Counted from the stretch's first letter, positions 24,284-37,243 are shown. The stretch: 64,000 bases of DNA from Phorcus lineatus (GCA_921293015.1 OV121084.1:22944960-23008959), one strand, 5' to 3'. The notes: a model not told the origin generated them from the sequence alone. A program made the numbers and translations.

Positions 24284-24450
24284 ATTTTTTATTGCAAACA
24301 CAGAAATCTGTAAAAAAAAAATTACATGCATTTTGATGAGGCTCTTGTTGACAGAAGTATTGGAAAAGACAGGCCTTGATCGTTTTCACTGAAGTTGTCA
24401 CTATGATCTCCTGAAACAGAACATGAAGTTCCATCACAATGTCTCTGTAA
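24284..24450 (-). other. Candidate minus-strand terminal exon
   Basis: The minus strand shows a good acceptor, CTCTTTGATATTTACAG, then an open stretch of about 42 codons (CDGTSCSVSGDHSDNFSEND in part) to a stop near 24322, and AATAAA about 35 bases later near 24287. Its entry phase (two bases completing a codon) matches the exit phase of the exon at 38061-38115, so it could be an alternative last exon of that gene across a very long intron. No homology is recognised. Confidence 0.3.
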
Positions 24451-24734
24451 TTCTGTAAATATCAAAGAGCTATAACTCAATAGACATGGCATGGAAGGAC
24501 AAGCTATACAAGCAATCCCAAATGGCAAATTATCATTTGAATATTGAGGAGAAAGCAGAAAAACTTTCACTAAAGCAGATGAAGACTGATGATCTTTAAA
24601 CGTTTTGATGTGGGGTCAAAAACAAATAAACAAAAAAATATTTCAATATTCACATTGATTTTTTTTTTATAACAATCTTGAACATTAAGTCTCATAACAA
24701 AGGTGTTGTTCTGAACAAAACTTTCCACTACCAA

Positions 24735-25008
24735 CATCCTGCTACATCAGCGTATTTGTCTCTGCCCACCTCCATCATATACCCTGATACCCTGATATCC
24801 TTTGGCCTAAAACGCTTGTATCGCTAAATATAGCAAGCCAATGAAATGACTCGCATTCAGCAATAGCGACTTCAAAGAAATGTCAATTTAGGCAATAAAT
24901 AGCCATGAGTAACCAGCTGTAAGCAATACAAGCTTTAAAGGCCGAAGGATATCAGGGTACATGAGAGTCTCAGCTAGGCGGAGACAAAAACGCTGATGTA
25001 GCAGGATG
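24735..25008. mobile_element. 274-bp MITE with long imperfect inverted ends
   Basis: The left end reads CATCCTGCTACATCAGCG and the right end on the minus strand reads the same 18 bases. Homology continues inward for about 80 bases (TTTGTCTC, ACCCTGATATCCTTTGGCC). Flanks are CACTACCAA on the left and CACTACAAA on the right, a probable 8-9-bp target duplication with one mismatch, which would suit a hAT-like superfamily. It is nested inside the large segment. Confidence 0.85.
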
Positions 25009-25199
25009 CACTACAAACTGGTCTTGATTGACCATCCTATAGTTGCACCCCTGCAACACCCTTATCTGTTAGATCATCAGTGAGATTTCAGATCTTATCC
25101 AGAAGAGGTCTGTTCAAAATTATGCAATTTTACAATCTCTCAAAGTACAAAAGAAATTACAAATCAAAACTAGAAAAGGAATCATTGCTAGTATGTCAA

Positions 25200-28100
25200 A
25201 CTTCTAGCATATATATTACCATTTTGGTTCAATATGTATATATTTCAGATGAGATCTGTTTCAACATTTTCCCTTTGACACTCTCTCCCAGTCCAAAGAA
25301 GCAGTTTATATTCTACAGATTAGTATCTTAGCAACAACAAGAGCCCAACTACAAGTAGATCTTACTTATTTATCTTACATATATATTACCATTTTGGCTC
25401 ACAAGCCCTTAGGATTACATCTCAGATGAGATCTGTTCCAACTTTTGCCTTTTGACACTCTCTCCCAGTCCAAAGAAACAGTTTACATTCTACAGAGAAG
25501 TATCAAAACTACTACAATATCTCAATTACAAGTAGTTCTTACTCCCTTATATATATGTTACCATTTTGGCTCACAAGCCTTATGATTACATCTAAGATGA
25601 GATCTGCTCAAACTTTTGCCTTTTGACACTCTCTCCTAGACCAAAGAAGCAGTTAATAACCTACAGATTAGTATCACAGCTACCAATAAAGCCCAATTAT
25701 AAGTAGCTCTAACTTCTAGCATAAATATTACCATTTTGGCTCACAAGCCCTTAGGATTACATCTCAGATGAGATCTGTCCAAATAATGCCTTTTGACACT
25801 TTCTCCGAGTCCAAAGAAGCAGTTCATATTCTACAGATTAATATCACAATTTCCATAAGAGCTCAATTACAAACAGGTCTTTCTTATAGCATATATATTA
25901 CCATTTTGGCTCACAAGCCCTTAGGATTACACCTTAGATGAGATCTGTTCCAACTTTTGCTTTTTGTCACTCTCTCCCAGTCCAAAGAAACATTTTATAT
26001 TCTACAGATTAGTATCACAGCTACCAAAAGGCCCATAATTACAAGTACCGGTAGCTCTTACTTCTAGCATATATATTACCATTTTGGCTCACAAGCCCTT
26101 AGGAGTACATCTCAGATGAGACCTGTTCCAAATTTTGCCTTTTGACACTTTCTCCCAGTCCAAAGAAACAGTTTATATTCTACAGATTAGTATCACAGCT
26201 ACCAAAAAAGCCCATAATTACAAGTAGCTCTTACTTCTAGCATATATATTACCATTTTGGCTCACAAGCCCTTAGGATTACATCTCAGATGAGATCTGTT
26301 CCAACTTTTGCCTTTTGACACTCTCTCCCAGTCCAAAGAAATAGTTCATATTCTACAGATTAGTATCACAGCTACCAAAAAAGCCCAATTACAAGTAGCT
26401 CTTACTTCTAGCATATATATAACCATTTTGGCTCACAAGCCCTTAAAATTTCATCACAAATAAGACCTGTTCCAACTTTTGCCTTTTGACACTCTCTCCC
26501 AGTCCAAAGAAACAGTTCATATTCTACAGATTAGTATCACAGCTACCACAAAAGCCCAATTACAAGTAGCTCTTACTTCAAGCATATATATTACCTTTTT
26601 GGCTCACAAGCCCTTAAGATTACATCTCAGATGAGATCTGTTCCAAATAATGCCTTTTGACACTTTCTCCGAGTCCAAAGAAGCAGTTCATATTCTACAG
26701 ATTAGTATCACAATTTCCATAAGAGCTCAATTACAAACAGGTCTTTCTTCTAGCATATATATTACCATTTTGGCTCACAAGCCCTTAGGATTACACCTTA
26801 GATGAGATCTGTTCCAACTTTTGCCTTTTGACACTCTCTCCCAGTCCAAAGGATCAGTTTATATTTTACAGATTAATATCACAACTTACATAAGAGCCCA
26901 GTTACAAGTAGCTCTTACTTCTAGCATATATATTACCATTTTGGCTCACAAGCCCTTAGGAGTACATCTCAGATGAGACCTGTTCCAAATTTTCCCTTTT
27001 GACACTTTCTCCCAGTCCAAAGAAACAGTTTATATTCTACAGATTAGTATCACAGCTACCAAAAAAGCCCATAATTACAAGTAGCTCTTACTTCTAGCAT
27101 ATATATTACCATTTTGGCTCACAAGCCCTTAGGAGTACATCTCAGATGAGACCTGTTCCAAATTTTCCCTTTTGACACTTTCTCCCAGTCCAAAGAAACA
27201 GTTTATATTCTACAGATTAGTATCACAGCTACCAAAAAAGCCCATAATTACAAGTAGCTCTTACTTCTAGCATATATATTACCATTTTGGCTCACAAGCC
27301 CTTAGGATTAAATCTCAGATGAGATCTGTTCCAACTTTTGCCTTTTGACACTCTCTCCCAGTCCAAAGAAGCAGTTTATATTCTACAGATTAGTTTAAAA
27401 ACTAACATAAGAGCCCAGTTACAAGTAGCTCTTACTTCTAGCATAAACATTACCATTTTGGCTCACAAGCCCTAAGGATTATATCTCAGATGAGATCTGT
27501 TCCAACTTTTACCTTTTGACACTCTCTCCCAGTCAAAAGAAACAGTTTATATTCTACAGAATCATATCACAGCTACCAAAAAAGCCCATAATTAAAAGTA
27601 GCTCTTACTTCTAGCATATATATAACCATTTTTGCTCACAAGCCCTTAAAATTTCATCACAAATAAGACCCGTTCCAACTTTTGCCTTTTGACATTCTCT
27701 CCCAGTCCAAAGAAACAGTTTATATTTTACAGATTAGTATCACAACTTCCATAAGAGCCCAGTTACAAGTAGCTCTTACTTCTAGCATATATATTACCAT
27801 TTTGGCTCACAAGCCCATAGGAGTACATCTCAGATGAGACCTGTTCCAACTTTTGCCTTTTGACACTCTCTCCCAGTCCAAAGAAACAGTTTATATTCTA
27901 CAGAATCATATCACAGCTACCAAAAAAGCCCATAATTACAAGTAGCTCTTACTTCTAGCATATATATTACCTTTTTGGCTCACAAGCCCTTAAAATTTCA
28001 TCTCAAATAAAACCTGTTCCAAATTTTGCCTTTTGACACTCTCTCCCAGTCCAAAGAAATAGTTCATATGCTACAGATTAGTATCACAGCTACCACAAAA

Positions 28101-31100
28101 GCCCAATTACAAGTAGCTCTTACTTTAAGCATATATATTACCTTTTTGGCTCACAAGCCCTTAAGATTACATCTCAGATGAGATCTGTTCCAAATAATGC
28201 CTTTTGACACTTTCTCCGAGTCCAAAGAAGCAGTTCATATTCTACAGATTAGTATCACAATTTCCATAAGAGCTCAATTACAAACAGGTCTTTCTTCTAG
28301 CATATATATTACCAATTTGGCTCACAAGCCCTTAGGATTACACCTTAGATGAGATCTGTTCCAACTTTTGCCTTTTGACACTCTCTCCCAGTCCAAAGAA
28401 ACAGTTTATATTCTACAGATTAGTATCACAGCTACCAAAAAAGCCCATAATTACAAGTAGCTCTTACTTCTAGCATATATATTACCATTTTGGCTCACAA
28501 GCCCTTAGGATTAAATCTCAGATGAGATCTGTTCCAACTTTTGCCTTTTGACACTCTCTCCCAGTCCAAAGAAGCAGTTTATATTCTACAGATTAGTTTA
28601 AAAACTAACATAAGAGCCCAGTTACAAGTAGCTCTTACTTCTAGCATAAACATTACCATTTTGGCTCACAAGCCCTAAGGATTATATCTCAGATGAGATC
28701 TGTTCCAACTTTTGCCTTTTGACTTGCTCTCCCTGTCCAAACCAAATCACATATACTCTACTGATAAGTATCACAATTACCATAAGAATTCAAAATTACA
28801 ACTAGGTCTTACTTATAGCATATATATTACCTTTTTGGCTCACAAGCCCTTAGGATTACATCTCAGATGAGATCTGTTCCAAATAATGCCTTTTGACACT
28901 CTCTCCCAGTCCAAAGAAACAGTTTATATTCTACAGATTAGTATCACAATTTCCATTAGAGCCCAGTTACAAACAGGTCTTTCTTCTAGCATATATATTA
29001 CCATTTTGGCTCACAAGCCCTTAGGATTACACCTTAGATGAGATCTGTTCCAACTTTTGCCTTTTGACACTCTCTCCAAGTCCAAAGGATCAGTTTATAT
29101 TTTACAGATTAGTATCACAACTTCCATAAGAGCCCAGTTACAAGTAGCTCTTACTTCTAGCATATATATTACCAATTTGGCTCACAAGCCCTTTTGAGTA
29201 CATCTCAGATGAGACCTGTTCCAAATTTTACCTTTTGACACTCTCTCCCAGTCCAAAGAAACAGTTTATATTCTACAGATTAGTATCACAGCTACCACAA
29301 AAGCCCAATTACAAGTAGCTCTTACTTCTAGCATATATATTACCTTTTTGGCTCACAAGCCCTTAGAATTACATTTCAGATGAGATCTGTTCCAACTTTT
29401 ACCTTTTGACACTCTCTCCCAGTCAAAAGAAACAGTTTATATTCTACAGAATCATATCACAGCTACCAAAAAAGCCCATAATTAAAAGTAGCTCTTACTT
29501 CTAGCATATATATAACCATTTTTGCTCACAAGCCCTTAAAATTTCATCACAAAAAAGACCCGTTCCAACTTTTGCCTTTTGACATTCTCTCCCAGTCCAA
29601 AGAAACAGTTTATATTTTACAGATTAGTATCACAACTTCCATAAGAGCCCAGTTACAAGTAGCTCTTACTTCTAGCATATATATTACCATTTTGGCTCAC
29701 AAGCCCTAAGGAGTACATCTCAGATGAGATCTGTTCCAACTTTTGCCTTTTGACTTGCTCTCCCTGTCCAAACCAAATCACATATACTCTACTGATAAGT
29801 ATCACAATTACCATAAGAATTCAAAATTACAAGTAGGTCTTACTTATAGCATATATATTACCTTTTTGGCTCACAAGCCCTTAGGATTACATCTCAGATG
29901 AGATCTGTTCCAAATAATGCCTTTTGACACTCTCTCCCAGTCCAAAGAAACAGTTTATATTCTACAGATTAGTATCACAATTTCCATTAGAGCCCAGTTA
30001 CAAACAGGTCTTTCTTCTAGCATATATATTACCATTTTGGCTCACAAGCCCTTAGGATTACACCTTAGATGAGATCTGTTCCAACTTTTGCCTTTTGACA
30101 CTCTCTCCAAGTCCAAAGGATCAGTTTATATTTTACAGATTAGTATCACAACTTCCATAAGAGCCCAGTTACAAGTAGCTCTTACTTCTAGCATATATAT
30201 TACCAATTTGGCTCACAAGCCCTTTTGAGTACATCTCAGATGAGACCTGTTCCAAATTTTACCTTTTGACACTCTCTCCCAGTCCAAAGAAACAGTTTAT
30301 ATTCTACAGATTAGTATCACAGCTACCACAAAAGCCCAATTACAAGTAGCTCTTACTTCTAGCATATATATTACCTTTTTGGCTCACAAGCCCTTAGAAT
30401 TACATTTCAGATGAGATCTGTTCCAACTTTTACCTTTTGACACTCTCTCCCAGTCAAAAGAAACAGTTTATATTCTACAGAATCATATCACAGCTACCAA
30501 AAAAGCCCATAATTAAAAGTAGCTCTTACTTCTAGCATATATATAACCATTTTTGCTCACAAGCCCTTAAAATTTCATCACAAATAAGACCCGTTCCAAC
30601 TTTTGCCTTTTGACATTCTCTCCCAGTCCAAAGAAACAGTTTATATTTTACAGATTAGTATCACAACTTCCATAAGAGCCCAGTTACAAGTAGCTCTTAC
30701 TTCTAGCATATATATTACCATTTTGGCTCACAAGCCCATAGGAGTACATCTCAGATGAGACCTGTTCCAACTTTTGCCTTTTGACACTCTCTCCCAGTCC
30801 AAAGAAACAGTTTATATTCTACAGAATCATATCACAGCTACCAAAAAAGCCCATAATTACAAGTAGCTCTTACTTCTAGCATATATATTACCTTTTTGGC
30901 TCACAAGCCCTTAAAATTTCATCTCAAATAAAACCTGTTCCAAATTTTGGCTTTTGACACTCTCTCCCAGTCCAAAGAAATAGTTCATATGCTACAGATT
31001 AGTATCACAGCTACCACAAAAGCCCAATTACAAGTAGCTCTTACTTCAAGCATATATATTACCTTTTTGGCTCACAAGCCCTTAAGATTACATCTCAGAT

Positions 31101-32235
31101 GAGATCTGTTCCAAATAATGCCTTTTGACACTTTCTCCGAGTCCAAAGAAGCAGTTCATATTCTACAGATTAGTATCACAATTTCCATAAGAGCTCAATT
31201 ACAAACAGGTCTTTCTTCTAGCATATATATTACCAATTTGGCTCACAAGCCCTTAGGATTACACCTTAGATGAGATCTGTTCCAACTTTTGCCTTTTGAC
31301 ACTCTCTCCCAGTCCAAAGAAACAGTTTATATTCTACAGAATCATATCACAGCTACCAAAAAAGCCCATAATTAAAAGTAGCTCTTACTTCTAGCATATA
31401 TATAACCATTTTTGCTCACAAGCCCTTAAAATTTCATCACAAATAAGACCCGTTCCAACTTTTGCCTTTTGACATTCTCTCCCAGTCCAAAGAAACAGTT
31501 TATATTTTACAGATTAGTATCACAACTTCCATAAGAGCCCAGTTACAAGTAGCTCTTACTTCTAGCATATATATTACCATTTTGGCTCACAAGCCCATAG
31601 GAGTACATCTCAGATGAGACCTGTTCCAACTTTTGCCTTTTGACACTCTCTCCCAGTCCAAAGAAACAGTTTATATTCTACAGAATCATATCACAGCTAC
31701 CAAAAAAGCCCATAATTACAAGTAGCTCTTACTTCTAGCATATATATTACCTTTTTGGATCACAAGCCCTTAAAATTTCACCTCAAATAAAACCTGTTCC
31801 AAATTTTGCCTTTTGACACTCTCTCCCAGTCCAAAGAAATAGTTCATATGCTACAGATTAGTATCACAGCTACCACAAAAGCCCAATTACAAGTAGCTCT
31901 TACTTCAAGCATATATATTACCTTTTTGGCTCACAAGCCCTTAAGATTACATCTCAGATGAGATCTGTTCCAAATAATGCCTTTTGACACTTTCTCCGAG
32001 TCCAAAGAAGCAGTTCATATTCTACAGATTAGTATCACAATTTCCATAAGAGCTCAATTACAAACAGGTCTTTCTTCTAGCATATATATTACCAATTTGG
32101 CTCACAAGCCCTTAGGATTACACCTTAGATGAGATCTGTTCCAACTTTTGCCTTTTGACACTCTCTCCCAGTCCAAAGAAACAGTTTATATTCTACAGAT
32201 TAGTATCACAGCTACCAAAAAGCCCATAATTAAAA
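25200..32235. repeat. 172-bp satellite array, about 41 monomers
   Basis: Monomers of 171-173 bp run head to tail. Each contains CATATATATTACCATTTTGG, CTCACAAGCCCTTAGGATTA, CTCAGATGAGATCTGTTCCA, GACACTCTCTCCCAGTCCAA and TACAAGTAGCTCTTACTTCT. The first monomer is the most diverged; the interior is homogenised. Diagnostic variants recur at 1031 bp (six monomers; 28737 and 29768), 859 bp (five monomers; 30991 and 31850) and about 1203 bp (seven; 27303 and 28505), so longer blocks have been duplicated. No open frame. The TTACC-TTTTGGCTCAC word of each monomer matches the ends of the surrounding 17.9-kb segment. Confidence 0.95.
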
Positions 32236-32829
32236 GATAGCCTGTCCCAACGTCCGAGACGGGTAACTTTGGTTGAGGACGGGCTGTAAAATTATTTAGT
32301 CCGTTTTTGTGTCGGGCCAATTTTGTCTAACCATAAATGCATTTATATCTAATAACCCCGAGAGAAAAAATAAACAAAAGTAAATAGCCACATAAATTAC
32401 GGACTAAAGGGCACTTAGCAGGTTTTGTTCATTAATAATTCAATTACAGCAAAACTAAAATATTTTTTTTCAAATTATGCTCTCTTGGATAAGAAAATTC
32501 AGATATAAGTAAATCAAATCAAGTGACAAACGTGTTTACTTGAGTCAAGCAACTGAAACGTCAATCAAAGTCTTAGTCGACCTAGTGAAATAGCTGAAAG
32601 ATTGCCAACACGTTAAACCCAAACTCACTCCCACCAAGCTTGAGGGATGGTCTATTATTGTGCGGGGTGACAAGACTTTAGACAGTGTTTGAAGGGCTAA
32701 AAAAAAGTCGATTGATTACCATAAATGCATCTATCTTAAAACAAATCCCTAAAACTTTATGATTCAGTTTTGATTAAAATTTTGTCACTCTATGATCCCT
32801 ACATGAAAATGGACGTGTCCATCCATGCT
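32236..32829. other. Unique AT-rich spacer inside the large segment
   Basis: No frame, repeat or splice-site pair could be supported. It separates the satellite from the 145-bp tandem repeat. Confidence 0.45.
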
Positions 32830-33632
32830 TAGAGAGGGGACTGATGATGTGTCTTTGGGTCTAGGGGTCACCGAACCTACAATTCAGAATCCCCATTGTC
32901 TAAAGAGTCTACACACAACTATTAAGCTATCAAGACCTTTTGGAACTGGAGAAGAAGATGAAAGTAGGATTTTAAGGTTTTGACCCCTGTGACCCCATTT
33001 GGGGTCAAGTGGTCACCAAACCTACAATTTAGAATCCCAAGTGTCCAAGGAGTCTTCACACAATTTTTCAGCTCTCTAGACCTTTTGGAACTAGGGAAAA
33101 AGATGAAATTAGGTTTTTTAGGTTTTGACCCCTGTGACCCCATTTGGGGTCATGGGGTCACCAAACCTACAATTTAGAATCCCCGTTGACCAAAGAGTCT
33201 ACACACAACTTTTCAGCTCTCTAGACCTTTTGGAACTAGGGAAAATGATGAAAATAGGTTTTTCAGGTTTTGACCCCTCTGACCTCATTTGGGGTCATGG
33301 AGTCACAAAATCTACAATTAAGAATCCCCATTGGCCAAGAAGTCTACACACAACTTTTCAGCTCTCTGGACCTTTTGGAACTGGAGAAGAAGATTAAAAT
33401 AGATTTTTAAGGTTTTGACCCTTGTGACCCAATTTGGGGTCAAGTGGTCACCAAACCTACAATTTACAATCCCCAGTGTCCAAGGAGTATGCACATAAAA
33501 TTTCAGCTCTCTAGAGTAATTGGTTCTGGAGAAGAAGTCGAAAAAGTGAAAAGTTTACAGATGGACGAATGGACGGACGCCGGAAGCCATGCCATAAGCC
33601 CATCGGGTCTTTCAGACCTGATGAGCTAAAAA
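32830..33632. repeat. 145-bp tandem repeat, about 5 units, hairpin end
   Basis: GGTTTTGACCCCTGTGACCC recurs near 32978, 33122, 33268 and 33413. Each unit also has GGTCACCAAACCTACAATTT, AGTCTACACACAA and CTCTAGACCTTTTGGAACT. The last unit runs into GGACGGACGCCGGAAGCCAT and a hairpin (CATCGGGTCTTTCAGACCTGATG, shown as two arms CATCGGGTCT and AGACCTGATG) followed by AGCTAAAA. Read through, the sequence gives only short frames. The same terminal pattern recurs at 35058-35131. Confidence 0.85.
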
Positions 33633-34740
33633 TGTTAAAAGTTTACAGATGCGGGACAACATGCCGTGATGTAAACCATCGGCATAATCAATGTCTACAT
33701 TGTTGCCAAGGAAACAGAAAAAAATAAAATTGAAATAGAACTTAAACCCACAAAAGGGGCATCTACATGAATAATAGGGAGAATACCAAATATAGTGAGG
33801 ATGGGTCAAATGATGGTAATGATATGCTTCAGAAAAAAACCTGACCCTTCTGAGTCATGGCCTAGAAATTAAAACATCTTGGAATCATGTACATCATGAA
33901 ATTATGGTCGGATGCTAATACATTATGTCTCTCAAATTGCTTTTTTGGGAAAATTATCACTAATAAGTGTTACTATATCACGTAAATTCAAAACATATAT
34001 CATATATATGATCATTTGTGAAGCCAAGCCCATTTGTCTTACTAGCCCATTGAAGACACAACTGAAACTAACAATGAAAATAATAGTAGACTTTTCTCCC
34101 AAACCTGCAATGTCACTTTGAAAGGGTGAAAGGAAGGCCAGGCCTGCAAGCAGTCACTGGAGGTCGAGTCCTGCTGCTCATCCTTGACAAAATCGCGTAA
34201 CTATAAAAATAATATAAAACTTTTAAGTTTGAAACAGTAAGTAACTTAACATCAATGGTTACAAACAGACTGAGTAAGCTGAAAATGTTGTGATATAAAC
34301 TGATTATGATAATGAATTTTAATTTTCAACATATCATTAATCACTCACATTTTTGCGTAAGAAATTGAAATATCAAAATTTGTCAATATATTCTGAAGCT
34401 GTCTTTACTTATATGCCATGTTACAACCATTTGTTACAACCATTTGAAACATTAACTGGAGTTGAAAGTAATCACTAAATACATTAAAACAGCTGAAACA
34501 TCTGAAAAACTATTTTTAAACTACCATACCAACAGTCATTTACATATTCTGATTCTTACAGACCTGAATTGGACAATGTGAACAAGATTTTATGCAAGGA
34601 CATAAAATATGTAATTTACAAACTATACCGCGTCACGAATGACATAGACTGAACATTATTTGTTCAATGCATTACGTGCAAAAGTAGCTTGTAAGTTGAA
34701 AAAGCTTGATGGTTAGATATGCTGTTGAATCTCTGTTTTC
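33633..34740. other. No supported gene on the plus strand; one weak minus exon
   Basis: Mostly AT-rich. On the minus strand an acceptor ATTTTTATAG at about 34200 precedes an open stretch with FVKDEQQDSTSSDCLQAWP that ends at a possible donor CAG/GTTTGG near 34100. Its phase does not fit the neighbouring predicted exons, so it is recorded only as a candidate. Confidence 0.25.
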
Positions 34741-35131
34741 AGCTAAAAAGGTCTCTTGCTTCTGGAGAAGATGAAAATAGGCATGTGGGGCAGGGTCCCT
34801 GTGGCCTAAATAAAGGGTCACTGGGTCACCAAATTGATAAATTAGAATCCTATCAGCTAAGGAGTCTATAAACAAAGTTTCAGGCCTCTTGCTTCCAGAG
34901 AAAAAAGATGAAAATAGGTTTTAGGGCATGACCCTAGTGGCACTTATTAGATGTCACAGGATCACCAAATCTGTAAAGTAGAAACCTCATTAATCAAGGA
35001 GTCTGTAGCCAAGATCTCAGGTTTCCTGAGCCAATGGTTCTGTAGAAGTAGATGAAAATCTCACAGATGCTGGACACTGGATGCCATGACATTTCATAAG
35101 CCTATTTGGCCTATCAGGCAAGATGAGCTAA
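34741..35131. repeat. Diverged second block of the 145-bp repeat
   Basis: Two to three decayed units keep GGTCACTGGGTCACCAAAT, AAGGAGTCTATAAACAA and GAAAAAAGATGAAAATAGG. The block ends, like the first, in a hairpin-like CATAAGCCTATTTGGCC, ATCAGGCAAGATGAGCTAAA. It is more diverged than 32830-33632. Confidence 0.7.
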
Positions 35132-36885
35132 AACAATACAAGTATCCAAGGGTTGCAGATGATATTTTCATCATAACCAACAGACGTTGATGTATTAGAT
35201 TACAGAAGATATAAGGTTTAAATATTATTTGTCATCTGAAAATCTTTCCTCAACAATTACATTTAACATAATTAGTCTCTAGACAGAAATCTGCCATTAT
35301 TGTTTCTTGAGTAGTGAGGGCACATCAATCAGATTTCATCAACCATACAAAGCCTTACTTATAAAGATGAAATCCCCAATCTCATAAGAATAGTATCTAA
35401 AATTCGGTTGTTTAAAACTTACCCTGCTTGATCATTTAAGATCTCATGCTTTCAGCCTGATAAAGACATCCTGATGACCTGTGGCCTGGAATAGACCCCA
35501 AATTACTCTGCACAGCGTTAGGTTATCATCCATGGGGACAAGCAACTCGTTCAGGTTTCATAAGATCTTCAGTTCACTTATCCACCATTGACCTGAAAAA
35601 AAGCAGAATGAAAGTTTAATAGAAAATACTTAATGTGGGTGAATTGGAGTCAAATATGTGCGCACACTGATTCAGTATTGTCACCACCTCTGGTGTGCAG
35701 TACACAACCAAAAGCACTTAAGAGAACCCACAAATCTATTGGTAAATGACTGTTGGTGGGCATATGAAAACATGCAAACACCTAGTTGGGAATACAGCAA
35801 TAGCAGAATAATTTTTCAAAATCATGTGACAATGTGTCCCAATTCATCCAGCTTTGAATCGGTACATCGCAAAAATGTGCATGAAACTTGGACCTGGTGC
35901 ATAAAGGTGCGAATGTTGCATACTCCATAAGAAGCTGATGTTGAAAAAATGTGTAATGAAGGGTGATATCAAGTGATTGAGGGAAAAAAAGGCCTGTATG
36001 AGCAGCAACGCTGGATTTTGAAATTTTTTGGATTTTTATATATTTTAATGTTGATATGAAGATGTTGGTGAATTGTGTCTCCAAGCATTACTTGGAGAGA
36101 AATGAAATAAAGGTTCAAGGATGAACAATCTTCCCGTCTATTTGAGGGACAATCAAGACCAATTTACAAACTTTGTCTAAAAATGTGAGCTTCATGTACC
36201 AGTTGGTTTCTTAATATGATCCCGTGAAAATAGTTGCACAAAAATTGTGAAAAGTTTGACAGACAATGCTAAAAAGACCCCAGAAGATTGGCAATGTCCT
36301 AAAACCACCTGGCTTTAGAGGCCAGACAGATAATAAACAAATAATAATAATACTGCACATTTGTATATTTTACATGTATATAAAAATACATGCTGAAGAC
36401 AATAATTTTAAAAAGTATCAATAAACAGATTATGTCATTCTGAAAACTTCACCTTCTAAATAAATTTTGGTATAAAAGACCCAAAAAATCAATTTCAAGG
36501 AGCCAGGTGCAAATTTAATAAACCTAGAAAAATTGAGATTGCCTTACTTGTTCAAAGGATTCAAAACAATAAGCTCGTTAAGCCTTATGAGCCCAATGAG
36601 CACAAAATTAAATCATTTTCTCTTTAGATATACAGACTGTATAATATTTACTATAAAGCATCTAAATAAAAAATATCTGCCAACAGAAGTTTAACTGCCA
36701 TATTGGTAATCAAGTCCACAGTTCAGAGGCAAAGTTCCTGTGGTTGTTGTAGCCCTCATTGTGAGCCTCAGGGCCAACAAATATACAATTAATAGTCCTA
36801 TGAAGCACTTCCTGCTTTTTGCTCTGAAGGTAAATAAATATATATGAGGAGGTGACACACTGGCCATTATAAGTGGCCGCATAGT
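35132..36885. other. No coding feature recognised
   Basis: Apart from the candidate exon at 35424-35592 I see only AT-rich sequence and chance frames, for example 35658-35930 on the plus strand. Confidence 0.4.
35424..35592 (-). other. Candidate non-coding exon
   Basis: The minus strand has a strong acceptor (TTCTGCTTTTTTTCAG) and a consensus donor (CAGG/GTAAGT) 169 bp apart, a typical exon length. All three frames contain stops, so it would be untranslated, for example part of a long non-coding RNA or an alternative 3' UTR of the minus-strand gene to its right. Confidence 0.35.
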
Positions 36886-36889
36886 CCCA

Positions 36890-36962
36890 TATCATAAAAT
36901 TGATTACCTTTATTGGATAAGTGACATCCACACAACATTAACACTTTCCAGGCCTCCACTTT
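36890..36962 (-). other. Predicted 3' UTR exon with polyadenylation signal
   Basis: Acceptor ATATTTTGCTGCAG ends just before 36962. About 50 bases later, at 36914-36909 on the minus strand, is AATAAA in CCAATAAAGG. As the exon after 37208-37305 it would close the transcript of the 90-residue gene as untranslated sequence. Confidence 0.4.
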
Positions 36963-37243
36963 CTGCAGCAAAATATTAAATAGATTTTAAAGGCTTTCAT
37001 TCTACAATAGCTTTATCTAAGAAGTCTGTTGTAACATCCCTTCATATCTATTAGGCTTTTTGTTCTGGGTAAAAAGGCAAATACAGCATAATCTCAAAGG
37101 ATAGCAAAAGGTTTATTGATAACTGAACACTAGAATCAATGCCATTAGCCAATCATAAATAAAATTTTATAGAATAAAATCATTACATTAGATATACTTT
37201 GACTTACCTGGAGAATAATAGTTTCTCATTCATACAGCCAACA

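Noticed and set aside
25200-32235. Regularly spaced repeats that might suggest a CRISPR array
   Set aside because: The repeat is a contiguous 172-bp head-to-tail satellite with no unique spacers, in a eukaryotic context.
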